From positions 1 through 38,241 of the forward strand of contig CACZBZ010000012.1 in assembly GCA_902779505.1 (NCBI GenBank): DNA of 38,241 nucleotides. The letters are read 5' to 3'. Positions 25,997 to 34,627 of the stretch are shown here, in pieces. The translations under genes and the position numbers were made by a program. Every line of letters begins with the position of its first letter. The first letter of the stretch is position 1. A model generated the notes under the pieces. It did no database searches. It was not told the DNA's origin and saw nothing but the letters and a program-made list of their open reading frames with translations. This DNA comes from an uncultured Lachnospiraceae bacterium. GTDB taxonomy: Bacteria > Bacillota > Clostridia > Lachnospirales > Lachnospiraceae.

Positions 25997-28900
25997 TCAG
26001 CGAATCTCTTTTACATACTGTCCTAATCGATTAGCATATGTGTTTACACGCTGCTCTAGCATCATGTCATTATTATCCGTCCACAGTTCACACTGAAGCA
26101 TTACTGTCTGAACGGCGTCTTCCATTCCATCAGGCGGATACTTATGTTCCTTTAAAAGTTTCTTAATCATCATACGCATCTTGGCACGTGCTGAATCTCT
26201 CTTCTGCCAGTCAATGGTACGATTTTTTCTTAACGCTTCTGCCAACTCCTTTGTAATAGCAATAAGTTCTTCATTCTCATAAAAGTCTTTTATTGCCTGT
26301 GGCTTTGTTAGCGCATCATAGAAAGCCAATTCATCCGCAGTAAGTCCCAATTCTTGACCTTCTTTTTGCGCCGCTTGAATCTGTTTTGCAAGATTCAACA
26401 TTTCTTCAATAACCTGCTCATTGGTAAGCATACCGTTTAAATAGCGATTCATCGCTTGCTGTATCATCTCACTAAATTTTTCAGACTTTACAACATTTGT
26501 ACGCTTATAAACAATAACCTGTTCAGAAATCAGTTTCTTTAACAGCTCAACTGCGAGGTTCTTTTCTTTCATCTTACCAATTTCTTCAAGGAACTTTGGA
26601 TCAAACAACGAAAAGTCACTATTAACATCAGAAAAAAGATTGATAACCCCAGTACTCTTAATACTCTGTTCTAATAGAGCATTGATTCGTGCATTCATTT
26701 CCGGTAAAGAAATCTTTTTCCCTTCACCTTTGTTCATCAAACGCATCACCAACACACGCACTGATTCAAAGAACGCTGCCTCTATACGAAGTGATTCTTC
26801 GGCCAACGAAGAGCAAAGTGATAATGCCTGGCGAAGTAATAGGGCTTCCTTTAGGAAATCTTCTCTTTCTCTCGAGCGATTCACATCAACAATAAAGTTT
26901 ACAGCTCCACTAATCGCCTTAGATCTTTCTAAATCAGTTCCAGTCATAAATAGTGAATAATCATATCCATGGAACAAGTCGCGACATACCGACAATTTCT
27001 CCAAGAATTTTGGATATGCAACTTTAGCAACATCTGTGTCTCCGTAATTCTTCTTATCACGCGTTGTGTAGTCATTCATTGCCTGTTTTAAAGCGGATGC
27101 GATACCAACATAATCAACAACAAGTCCGCCTTCTTTATCACCAAACACGCGGTTCACCCGGGCAATTGCCTGCATAAGGTTATATCCCTGCATCGGTTTA
27201 TACACATACATCGTAGCAAGAGATGGAACATCAAAACCTGTCAGCCACATATCAACTACAATTGCAATCTTAAGTGGGCTTTCATTATCCTTAAACTGTT
27301 TTGCAAGTTCATCACGATGCCGCTTATTGCCAATCACTTCTCTCCAGTCTTCCGGATCTTTATTACTCTCTGTCATAACAACAGCAACCTTATCCTGCCA
27401 ACCAGGGCGAAGTTCTAATATACGACGATAAATCTTTAAAGCAATCGCTCTTGAATATGCGACCACCATCGCTTTACCTGTAAGTAGGTTTTCACGATAA
27501 TTCTCGTAATGATCTAAAATATCATCTACAAGTGATGCTATCGTTTCGTCATTACCGAGGATTGCTTCCATTTGTCCGAGTTCTTTCTTACTCTTTTCAA
27601 TCACTTCCGGGTCAGCATTATTTGCCATAATGTCATATTCAGTATCAATTAAGTGAAGGGTCTCTTCATCCAATTTCAACTTAATAACACGACTCTCGTA
27701 ATATACCGGTCTGGTCGCACCATCCTCTACTGCTTGTGTCATATCATAAACATCAATGTACTCACCAAATACTTCTCTGGTGCTTCTATCCTTTAATGAA
27801 ATTGGTGTACCGGTAAATCCAATATAAGTAGCATTAGGTAAACTATTCCTGATAACTCTGGCTGTACCAATCTTTATTTTTCCTGTTTTAGCATCAACCG
27901 TTTCTTTTAAACCATATTGCCCACGGTGAGCCTCATCAGCCATAACAATTACATTTCTGCGCTCAGAGAGAGCATCCTCAGACTCTTCGAACTTCTGCAT
28001 GGTCGTAAAAATAATTCCGTTGGTCTGGCGACCATCCAACAGATTCTTCAAATGCTCCCTGCTCTCTGCGTGCATAGGTTCCTGACGAAGGAAATCCTTG
28101 CATTTAGCAAACTGTCCATAAAGCTGATCATCTAAATCATTACGGTCTGTAATAACTACAATTGTCGGGCTATCCAATGCTTCTTGCAAAAGATGAGCAT
28201 AGAAAACCATTGATAAAGATTTGCCAGATCCCTGAGTATGCCAAAAAACGCCACCCTTTCCATCGGTCTCTGTGGCATGTTTCGTTGATTCTATTGCTTT
28301 TTTAACTGCGAAATATTGATGATACCCAGCTAAAATCTTATATTGCTTTATCCCTTCATTAGAAAAACAGATAAAATTCTTTATGATATCAAGTAATCGA
28401 TTCTGTTCAAATATCCCCTCAAAGAATGTATCAAACTGAGCATACTGCGTATTCTCATAGTTGCCATCTTTCGTCTTCCACTCCATAAAGCGGTCTTCAC
28501 CGGAAGTAATAGTACCAGCTTTTGAAGTGAGATGATCACTCATAACGCAGATGCAATTGTATATAAACATGGATGGAATCTCATGCATATAATTACGAAT
28601 CTGTGTATATGCTTCCGACGCATCTGTCTCTTCCCTAGACGGAGATTTTAATTCCACCAAAACCACCGGGAGACCATTTACAAAAAGCAATACATCTGGT
28701 CGCTTATTACTGTTTTCTACAAACGTCCATTGATTTGCAACTATAAACGAATTCTTACTTATATTCTGATAATCCACCAAATATACTAGTCCAGAACGTT
28801 CTTCCCCATTTTCAAGATAACGAACCTCTATTCCGTGCTGTAAATAATCCATAAACACAGCATTCTTCTGCACAAGCTCGCCATTTTCAAAATTCTTAAG

Positions 28901-29098
28901 CTTATACAAAGCGTCTTCTATTCCATCTTCAGGCATAGCAGGATTTAGCCGATGCAAAGCATCAATTAGCTCCACATCGTAAATTGGACTTGAAAAATCT
29001 CTTTCAATATCAGGTCCGTACACGTGACAATATCCCATGTTTTGGAACAATTCGATTATTGAGTTTTCATAATCGGCTTCTGTAAAAAATGAAGACAT
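25997..29098 (-). CDS. hsdR: Type I restriction enzyme, R (translocase/nuclease) subunit
   Basis: 1,033 residues, the usual length. The N-terminal PD-(D/E)xK nuclease is visible: RPDVLLFVNGLPVVLVELK (D135, E149, K151). The SF2 motor follows, with Walker A TQGSGKS (288-294), DEAH (388-391) and FTGTPI, then the motif VI region around QAIARVNRVF. The C-terminal helical part should bind the M2S core. It cuts unmodified foreign DNA after translocation. The ATG is 1 base after the FRG gene stop, with GAGGGGG upstream, so FRG and hsdR are coupled. No disruption is visible; the enzyme looks active. Confidence 0.96.
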   Translation of the reverse strand: MSSFFTEADYENSIIELFQNMGYCHVYGPDIERDFSSPIYDVELIDALHRLNPAMPEDGIEDALYKLKNFENGELVQKNAVFMDYLQHGIEVRYLENGEERSGLVYLVDYQNISKNSFIVANQWTFVENSNKRPDVLLFVNGLPVVLVELKSPSREETDASEAYTQIRNYMHEIPSMFIYNCICVMSDHLTSKAGTITSGEDRFMEWKTKDGNYENTQYAQFDTFFEGIFEQNRLLDIIKNFICFSNEGIKQYKILAGYHQYFAVKKAIESTKHATETDGKGGVFWHTQGSGKSLSMVFYAHLLQEALDSPTIVVITDRNDLDDQLYGQFAKCKDFLRQEPMHAESREHLKNLLDGRQTNGIIFTTMQKFEESEDALSERRNVIVMADEAHRGQYGLKETVDAKTGKIKIGTARVIRNSLPNATYIGFTGTPISLKDRSTREVFGEYIDVYDMTQAVEDGATRPVYYESRVIKLKLDEETLHLIDTEYDIMANNADPEVIEKSKKELGQMEAILGNDETIASLVDDILDHYENYRENLLTGKAMVVAYSRAIALKIYRRILELRPGWQDKVAVVMTESNKDPEDWREVIGNKRHRDELAKQFKDNESPLKIAIVVDMWLTGFDVPSLATMYVYKPMQGYNLMQAIARVNRVFGDKEGGLVVDYVGIASALKQAMNDYTTRDKKNYGDTDVAKVAYPKFLEKLSVCRDLFHGYDYSLFMTGTDLERSKAISGAVNFIVDVNRSREREDFLKEALLLRQALSLCSSLAEESLRIEAAFFESVRVLVMRLMNKGEGKKISLPEMNARINALLEQSIKSTGVINLFSDVNSDFSLFDPKFLEEIGKMKEKNLAVELLKKLISEQVIVYKRTNVVKSEKFSEMIQQAMNRYLNGMLTNEQVIEEMLNLAKQIQAAQKEGQELGLTADELAFYDALTKPQAIKDFYENEELIAITKELAEALRKNRTIDWQKRDSARAKMRMMIKKLLKEHKYPPDGMEDAVQTVMLQCELWTDNNDMMLEQRVNTYANRLGQYVKEIR

Positions 29099-29099
29099 G

Positions 29100-30326
29100 T
29101 TACCCCCTCTTTTCAGTATTTATATCGTTAATTATGCTTCTCGCTATGGTTTCAGCATGATTCTTGTCATATCCATCAGATAATAAGGACTTAGTAATCA
29201 AAACCTTTATCTTGCTCAAAACACTATTTTTCTTATACCAATCCGTTTCTTTATTGCTTTCAAAAATATGGATTATATCATCTGCTTCATTAGCATCCTT
29301 AACATTTCTTTGAACAATATCCTGTATCATTTCATCGGAAATGTCTTTTAAAGTTTCGCTTTCCTGTTCATACGTTTTTATTAATTCAGCATATTTAACA
29401 AATCTGGCAACAGGCTTTTTATTTGATTCACAATCCATTTGAATATGCTTCAATTGATATTCTAATTCCGGAAACATACTGGATTCATTTACATTATACT
29501 TATCCAACTCCTTCCGGATTTTTTCCTTGTAATCATGCTCTACATAGAAAACAAAAGGATCGAATTCTTCTCGTAAATCACACTCTGCTTTTTCAATAAT
29601 TGCATTGTTCAAATCCAGCCCGTTACTTTTTATATTAAATTTCGCTGGCAACAAAAAAGCTCCGCTTTGCCTTGATAGTCGTTCGTTATTAATCGCTGGT
29701 AAAACCACATATGCATCCTGGAGTATTGATATAATTTTCTCCAATTGTCCTTCTCTTTTGAATTCTTCAGAAATAACACCTTCACTTTCAAGACTATCAA
29801 TCAACTTCCTTAAGGTGACTTCTCCGTTAAAATCAACTTTTGATATATATGAGATGGCCTTTACAACCCAATCATCATATTTCAAAGCAAAATCAACTTG
29901 TTTGAGATAGACGATTCCATTTGGATAACGTTTTTCTGTTTCAAACCCCTCCATCTGATACTCTTCTTCTTTATCACATAACTCGCATGCAAAATATAAT
30001 GCAACTAATGGATTTGATGTTAAATCAAGCAATCTTGTACTCAGACCATAATGTTGATACTTTTCCATAATCTCAAAAGTATCCCCCAGCGACCTGAATT
30101 CACGAGGAATTATACGAAGAGGTTCTGTCATCAATTCGTGCTCTACACTCAATATATCCTCTCGAAAAATACTTGGTCTAATATCCCAATAATCCGCAGC
30201 TTGTCCTCTAAAAAAGAACTTTGTTCCTACATTTTCCGGCTTTTCTAATATTTCATTTACCCTTTTGATGTATTGATCTACGGATGATATTGACTCCGCA
30301 TCGTTCATATACTCGTTACTATACAT
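29100..30326 (-). CDS. FRG-domain protein inside the type I RM operon
   Basis: 408 residues. The N-terminal FRG domain is clear: FFFRGQAADYWDIRPSIFRE (R40, G41), then QHYGLSTRLLDLTSNPLVAL and YFA (91-113). The C-terminal half is helical and charged, with no second recognised domain. FRG proteins are frequent in defence islands and within RM loci, but their activity is unsettled. It is tightly coupled to hsdR (1-base gap) and follows the 400-residue hsdS by 43 bases, with inversion repeat A in that gap. AAGG precedes the ATG. Possibly an accessory effector that depends on the RM complex. Confidence 0.88.
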   Translation of the reverse strand: MYSNEYMNDAESISSVDQYIKRVNEILEKPENVGTKFFFRGQAADYWDIRPSIFREDILSVEHELMTEPLRIIPREFRSLGDTFEIMEKYQHYGLSTRLLDLTSNPLVALYFACELCDKEEEYQMEGFETEKRYPNGIVYLKQVDFALKYDDWVVKAISYISKVDFNGEVTLRKLIDSLESEGVISEEFKREGQLEKIISILQDAYVVLPAINNERLSRQSGAFLLPAKFNIKSNGLDLNNAIIEKAECDLREEFDPFVFYVEHDYKEKIRKELDKYNVNESSMFPELEYQLKHIQMDCESNKKPVARFVKYAELIKTYEQESETLKDISDEMIQDIVQRNVKDANEADDIIHIFESNKETDWYKKNSVLSKIKVLITKSLLSDGYDKNHAETIARSIINDINTEKRG

Positions 30327-30350
30327 TTTTTAACCCTTCTTCAATTCTTA

Positions 30351-30372
30351 TAAACGATAATTTAGCGGCTTA
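30351..30372 (+). repeat. Inversion repeat A (hsdS cassette 1, outer end)
   Basis: 22 bases: core TAAACGATAATTTA followed by GCGGCTTA. It is a perfect inverted match to repeat D (34625-34646) and matches repeat B in inverted orientation over the first 16 bases. It overlaps the stop codon of the full-length hsdS. Confidence 0.9.
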
Positions 30373-31572
30373 GAGATCAAGGTTTGACACATCAATTTCG
30401 CCGGACATCAACCGAGGTAGTAAGGTGTCGCGTATCTGTGCAAGGCTCTGATTTTGAAGATTGTTATACTCAATCTGTTTTCGTAGAGGATAAAGTATAT
30501 TTTCCAAATCAGACATGACAGAAGTATCAAATATTGGAAATAACAATTTGGGGATATTTTTTACATTCAGCGCCCCCATAATTGTTCCCTCGTCAGTATT
30601 GTGCTGAATCTGTCTACGCATATGGCTTGATAGCAATACTGTTATGAAGTAAGCCTGCAGTCGCAAACCAGATTTCAACCGGATGCATGTCATGTTTCTT
30701 CCCATGGCAGCTTTCGTTCCATAAGGAGCTTGTGACACAGCACCGATACGACCAACATTAGTAATAACGCAATCACCTTCAATGATTTCACATTTACGGG
30801 TCCAATTTTCGTAATCAGCCTGTGAAATCATATACTTGCAAGCGGACATATCAAGAAAACCGTCATCACGGATATTGTCCAATTGAATAAGCTGATAGGT
30901 GCTATCTTCAATAGCTGAAGGCTTCTTAGAATGAAGGCAATCAATAACAACAGCAATATCTGAAAGAGGGTTAAGCTGGTATTGATATTGATCCATAAAA
31001 TGATAGAGGACACCTTGAGCCTGCTCAGCTAAATTATCGTTTATCTCCGTATTCAATTCTATTTTTTTATCAACACAACCTAATAATCCTACTATTTTCT
31101 TCTGTGTTTCTATACTTGGAATATCAATTTCGACATCCTCAATATCTGAAGGTTTTATCGATGGATATGCAGACGTACTCTGCTCTGCAATAGCGTGCAA
31201 CATTTCAACTACTGATTTTTGAGATAAAGCATAATACGCAAAATCAGGATCAAGTATGGTATCATCAACATCGATTACGGCAAATCCTGTAGAAACAAGA
31301 AAATTATCCGGTTGCGTTTTGATTATTCCTAAATGTCGCTGATTTGGTCGAACTGTCGAAAAAAGAATACTATTCTTTTTAACTTTTCTTCTTGCTCGGC
31401 TTGGTAATTTTTCATTTATAACATCTATATATTGCACCGATTCTATGCGATTGTCCGTAATATTTCCTGTATCTAAATAATTAACAAACTTCCACCCTTC
31501 TTTAGGCGAATAGGTATCTGCATTTGTTACACATGCATCGCCTAATCGTATTCTTCTCCAATCTTCCATCAT
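30370..31572 (-). CDS. hsdS: Type I restriction specificity subunit, full length (cassette 1 ON)
   Basis: 400 residues with the normal two-half design: TRD1 (about 1-155), a central conserved helix (about 156-190, QKKIVGLLGCVDKKIELNTE then INDNLAEQAQ), TRD2 (about 195-360) and a C-terminal conserved helix ending LAQIRDTLLPRLMSGEIDVS. It sets the bipartite DNA target of the HsdM/HsdR complex. Repeat B falls exactly on INDNLA (about 177-182) and repeat A on the stop codon, so the whole TRD2 half is an invertible block. Two adjacent ATGs (31572 and 31569) are both possible starts. It lies 9 bases after the recombinase gene. Confidence 0.93.
   Translation of the reverse strand: MMEDWRRIRLGDACVTNADTYSPKEGWKFVNYLDTGNITDNRIESVQYIDVINEKLPSRARRKVKKNSILFSTVRPNQRHLGIIKTQPDNFLVSTGFAVIDVDDTILDPDFAYYALSQKSVVEMLHAIAEQSTSAYPSIKPSDIEDVEIDIPSIETQKKIVGLLGCVDKKIELNTEINDNLAEQAQGVLYHFMDQYQYQLNPLSDIAVVIDCLHSKKPSAIEDSTYQLIQLDNIRDDGFLDMSACKYMISQADYENWTRKCEIIEGDCVITNVGRIGAVSQAPYGTKAAMGRNMTCIRLKSGLRLQAYFITVLLSSHMRRQIQHNTDEGTIMGALNVKNIPKLLFPIFDTSVMSDLENILYPLRKQIEYNNLQNQSLAQIRDTLLPRLMSGEIDVSNLDL
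31028..31043 (-). repeat. Inversion repeat B (inside hsdS, cassette 1 inner end)
   Basis: TAAACGATAATTTAGC on the minus strand, coding for the INDNLA segment of HsdS. Inverted relative to repeat A (16 of 16 bases) and to repeat C (14 bases); direct relative to D. Confidence 0.9.
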
Positions 31573-31581
31573 TCCACCATC

Positions 31582-32568
31582 CTATCCAATATATTTTCTA
31601 TGCGCAGTTTTTACATTACTCTGTTTAACCATTGCATATTGCAAAGTCGTATCTATTCTCTGATGCCCCAGAAGCTGCTGAAGTTGCTCTATAGGCATAC
31701 CTTTGTCAATTGCCATAGTAGCAAGCGTTCTTCTAAACTTATGCGGATGGACTTTATTAATTTCCAGTCTTTTCCCCATCTCTCGAAGTCTATTCTCTAT
31801 GCCACCTATTTTTATACGCTCATATGGTGTCCTCAATGTAACAAACAGCGCAGGATTATCATCCGAACGCCTTTTAAGATACTCCTGTAAATGAAGCTTC
31901 GTCCTGGCATCAAAATACACCATTCGTTCCTTATCACCTTTCCCAAACACAACGCATTCTCGCTCTGAAAAATCAATATCCTCCCGATTTAGCAAAACCA
32001 TTTCACCAACACGCATACCAGTTGATGCAAGCATATCAATCATAGCCAGATCACGTAATTCAGTACAATTATCACGCATATTTTCCAAGTCTTCATCAGA
32101 GTATGTCTCTTTAATGCTGCTTGCTGTCTTCACTTTATGAATACGGCGTACCGGACTTTTTACAATATAATCCTCGTCCTCAAGCCACGAAAAAAAGCTT
32201 GAGAGTATTCTTCTAATATTATCAATAGTTATTCGGCTAGAACCGTGTTCCTCTTGATATTCAGTCAAATACATGCGTAAATCTTCAGTCGTGATTCTAC
32301 ATGTATGCTTACCTAACGTGCTCAGCATTGCGTTTATAGTATTTTGATAATAGTCCAAAGTCTTCTCGGAACATCCCTCTATCCTTTTTGCTGCTATAAA
32401 TCTATCCAATAATGCACTGCTATTACTTTCACTTCTGCCTTGACTCGACTCTCTCAAATCATAGTGTGATAAAACTTGCCCAAGAGCGCGTTTGAGCTGA
32501 GTCATTTGCATATTATCGAGATTAGGAAGCATCCCCTCCATAACCTCATTAATAAAATCTTCTTTCAT
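31582..32568 (-). CDS. Tyrosine recombinase, probable HsdS-module invertase
   Basis: 328 residues from the ATG at 32568, chosen because GGAGG lies 6 bases upstream; a longer in-frame reading starts inside the leader hairpins. N-terminal SAM-like core-binding domain at about 45-145; catalytic domain with R186 in STGMRVGE, a Lys in GKGDKER, H276 and R279 in HPHKFRRT, H302 in LLGHQ and Y311 in TLQYA. R280 replaces the usual second His. XerC/D-like recombinases next to hsdS genes are known to invert specificity modules. Here it lies between the two cassettes flanked by the TAAACGATAATTTA repeats, which are its likely targets. Confidence 0.92.
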   Translation of the reverse strand: MKEDFINEVMEGMLPNLDNMQMTQLKRALGQVLSHYDLRESSQGRSESNSSALLDRFIAAKRIEGCSEKTLDYYQNTINAMLSTLGKHTCRITTEDLRMYLTEYQEEHGSSRITIDNIRRILSSFFSWLEDEDYIVKSPVRRIHKVKTASSIKETYSDEDLENMRDNCTELRDLAMIDMLASTGMRVGEMVLLNREDIDFSERECVVFGKGDKERMVYFDARTKLHLQEYLKRRSDDNPALFVTLRTPYERIKIGGIENRLREMGKRLEINKVHPHKFRRTLATMAIDKGMPIEQLQQLLGHQRIDTTLQYAMVKQSNVKTAHRKYIG

Positions 32569-32595
32569 GCCGTACCTCCATTTATTGGAGAACGA

Positions 32596-32642
32596 CACAG
32601 GCGACAGTTCCGCCAGTGTTTAATCCTACCGCCTATAGGATT
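32596..32642 (-). promoter_or_regulatory. Two leader hairpins ahead of the recombinase gene
   Basis: CACAGGCG/CGCCAGTG (32596-32618, one mismatch) and AATCCTA/TAGGATT (32622-32642) form two stem-loops in the 80 bases between the DUF1016 stop and the recombinase start. There is no T-run, so this is not a plain terminator. They could control recombinase expression or mRNA processing. Confidence 0.4.
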
Positions 32643-32648
32643 TAAGTT

Positions 32649-33734
32649 CTATTCTTCATTCTCTTTTTTCTGCAGATAGTAAAACTCTTTCTGTGCCTCT
32701 ATTTCTGCACGTAGTTCTTCCTCTGTCGGAAGATACAATTTATACTTTGAAGCAAATAATTGCTCATTCTCATGAAGCACAGAATATTTAGCAATATCTT
32801 CATCTGTATCCGCACAAAGTACAATCCCCAATGTTGGGTTATCATCCGGGGCCTTCTTCAAATCATCATACATACGAATATACATATCCATCTGGCCAAC
32901 ATCCTGATGCGTAATTTTATCTGTTTTTAAATCCACTAAGACAAAACATTTTAAAAGATAGTTATAAAACACCAGATCGATATAATAATCCTCCTTGTCG
33001 GTATGAATATGTTGCTGTCTCGCTACAAATGCATATCCTTTTCCAAGCTCCATAAGAAATTTCTGTAAGTTATCGATAATACACTGCTCAAGATCAGACT
33101 CATAGTAAGATGTATTTTCTTGCATTCCAAGGAACTCGGCTATAACAGGATTCTTAATAAATTCAAGCTTATCCTGTAATGGTTTTGTTAATTCCATCAT
33201 TTCATTTTCAACGCCAGTTTTATCCTGAGATTTCAACAATCGATAATAATACTGGGTTGAAATATTTCTACTCAATGTCCTAATACTCCAGGTCTGCTCA
33301 TATGCTTCCTTTGCATACCATTCGCGAGCATCCTTGTCATCAACCTGAAGCAAACGCTCATAATGAGACCACGACAGCAATTGTGCCGACAACGTTGGCA
33401 CAATTCCATTCCCTTCAGATTGTGCCGACAGTGTCGGCACAATCTCCGGAAATGTCTTATAAAACTGTAAAAACTTATAAATAGTTCTCTTACTAAAGCC
33501 TTTTCCATACTTTTCTGTAAGGGATTCTGAAAGTCTTTTAACAACTTCTAATCCGTATTCAGCCCTCTCCTCACCTTTTAATTCTTCCTCAGAAATTCGC
33601 TTTCCCAAAAGCCAATTTCTTAATACCAATGAAATATTAGCCGACTGAATCGCAACCCGCTGTGCACTCTCAATGATATTACACGCATCATCCATTATGT
33701 CATTTGTATTTGTATACCTTATTAAATCATTCAT
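32649..33734 (-). CDS. DUF1016 (YhcG-like) PD-(D/E)xK nuclease-family protein
   Basis: 361 residues. The N-terminal DUF1016_N region (about 15-165) contains the family's GLEVVKRLSESLTEKYGKGF and SWSHYERLLQV. The C-terminal nuclease-like domain has YYIDLVFYN (D253) and CFVLVDLKTDK (D268, K270), the PD-(D/E)xK core, then QMDMYIRMYDD. The sequence IVPTLSAQ occurs twice, at residues 98-105 and 111-118, encoded by two DNA palindromes 39 bases apart. Such genes are often found with type I RM systems; their function is not settled. The start at 33734 has AAGGA 8 bases upstream. In the present state of cassette 2 the DNA upstream of it is the antisense of an hsdS fragment. Confidence 0.9.
   Translation of the reverse strand: MNDLIRYTNTNDIMDDACNIIESAQRVAIQSANISLVLRNWLLGKRISEEELKGEERAEYGLEVVKRLSESLTEKYGKGFSKRTIYKFLQFYKTFPEIVPTLSAQSEGNGIVPTLSAQLLSWSHYERLLQVDDKDAREWYAKEAYEQTWSIRTLSRNISTQYYYRLLKSQDKTGVENEMMELTKPLQDKLEFIKNPVIAEFLGMQENTSYYESDLEQCIIDNLQKFLMELGKGYAFVARQQHIHTDKEDYYIDLVFYNYLLKCFVLVDLKTDKITHQDVGQMDMYIRMYDDLKKAPDDNPTLGIVLCADTDEDIAKYSVLHENEQLFASKYKLYLPTEEELRAEIEAQKEFYYLQKKENEE
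33380..33444. repeat. Two in-frame palindromic repeats within the DUF1016 gene
   Basis: Copy 1 at 33380-33404 (ATTGTGCCGAC then an imperfect complement) and copy 2 at 33418-33444 (a perfect 13-bp palindrome, GATTGTGCCGACA and its complement around one base). Period 39 bases. Both encode IVPTLSAQ, keeping the reading frame. Confidence 0.85.
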
Positions 33735-33767
33735 AAAACAAATCCTTTCATAATTATTTTTCGTGCA

Positions 33768-34424
33768 CTAAACGATAATTTACTTCAGCAAGCTCAGAGC
33801 ATTTTCACTCAGGAATTCATCAACATAGACTGTATACCTGAAGGTTGGAAAGAAAGCTCTTTACTTGGTATAGCCGATTATCTTAACGGTCTCGCCATGC
33901 AAAAGTTTCGTCCTAAAGATGATGAACAGGGACTTCCAGTTTTAAAAATAAAGGAACTTCGGCAGGGCTCATGTGACGCCAGCAGCGAGCTATGCTCTCC
34001 ATCGATCAAACCTGAGTATATAGTCCATGATGGTGATGTAATTTTCTCGTGGTCAGGTAGTCTTCTTGTCGATCTGTGGTGCGGTGGTACATGCGGCTTA
34101 AATCAGCATCTGTTCAAAGTAACGTCGAAAACTTATGATAAATGGTTTTACTATGCATGGACTAATCATCATCTTCAAAAATTTGTTGCTATAGCAGCTG
34201 ATATGGCAACCACCATGGGACATATAAAACGTGAAGAGCTCTCGAAAGCGGTTGTTCTCATTCCTTCACAATCAGATTACGATCGCATAGGAGGTTTATT
34301 GGCTCCCATATATGATCTCGTGATAGCAAATCGTATCGAAAATCGAGAACTTGCTGCATTACGAGATGAATTGCTCCCGCAGTTAATGTCCGGACAGCTT
34401 GATGTTTCAGAGGTGGAAATATGA
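33768..34424 (+). pseudogene. hsdS: hsdS 3'-half (central helix, TRD2, C-terminal helix), start-less cassette 2
   Basis: 219 codons open in frame on the plus strand but with no usable start: the homologous reading begins LNDNLLQQAQSIFTQEF, then CIPEGWKESSLLGIADYLNG, which is the middle of an HsdS protein, and ends LAALRDELLPQLMSGQLDVS. The first ATG (33897) lies inside the TRD and is not a true start. It begins on repeat C and faces away from its head gene at 34624-35070. Inversion between C and D would join it in frame to that head (VNDNL to LQQAQ). It is therefore a silent cassette in the present state, not decay. Confidence 0.88.
33769..33782 (+). repeat. Inversion repeat C (cassette 2, hsdS-tail end)
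   Basis: TAAACGATAATTTA on the plus strand at the 5' end of the silent hsdS tail. Inverted relative to repeat D over 14 bases and to repeat B; direct relative to A. Confidence 0.88.
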
Positions 34425-34627
34425 AAGAAAAAGAGTTAAAGATCCCTTTCAATGCACCCCTTAATGTTCAGGATACCGAGTTACAGACTTATGGATGTCG
34501 TCAGAATAATCCTGATATCTGCGGAAATAACGGTATGTCTGATATCTGCGCCTTCGTCTGCGATGATGGTATCTGCAAGAAACCTTCACGAGCATGGAAA
34601 CGACAGTATCAGAAATTAAAAGGTTAA
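34421..34627 (+). CDS. Small cysteine-rich protein carried in cassette 2
   Basis: 68 residues; the ATG overlaps the stop of the hsdS tail (ATGA) and has GAGGTGG upstream. Five cysteines are arranged GCRQNNPDIC, SDIC, AFVC and DGIC, followed by a basic tail (KPSRAWKRQYQKLKG). This could bind a metal such as zinc or an iron-sulphur cluster. Its stop codon lies within repeat D, so it moves with the invertible segment and would be read in the RM operon only after inversion. Not a named family to my knowledge; possibly conserved beside hsdS in related species. Function unknown. Confidence 0.7.
   Translation: MKEKELKIPFNAPLNVQDTELQTYGCRQNNPDICGNNGMSDICAFVCDDGICKKPSRAWKRQYQKLKG

Noticed and set aside
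33380-33444. Palindromic pair considered as a CRISPR array start
   Set aside because: Only two units with a 13-base gap, in frame inside a gene, and no cas genes in the window.
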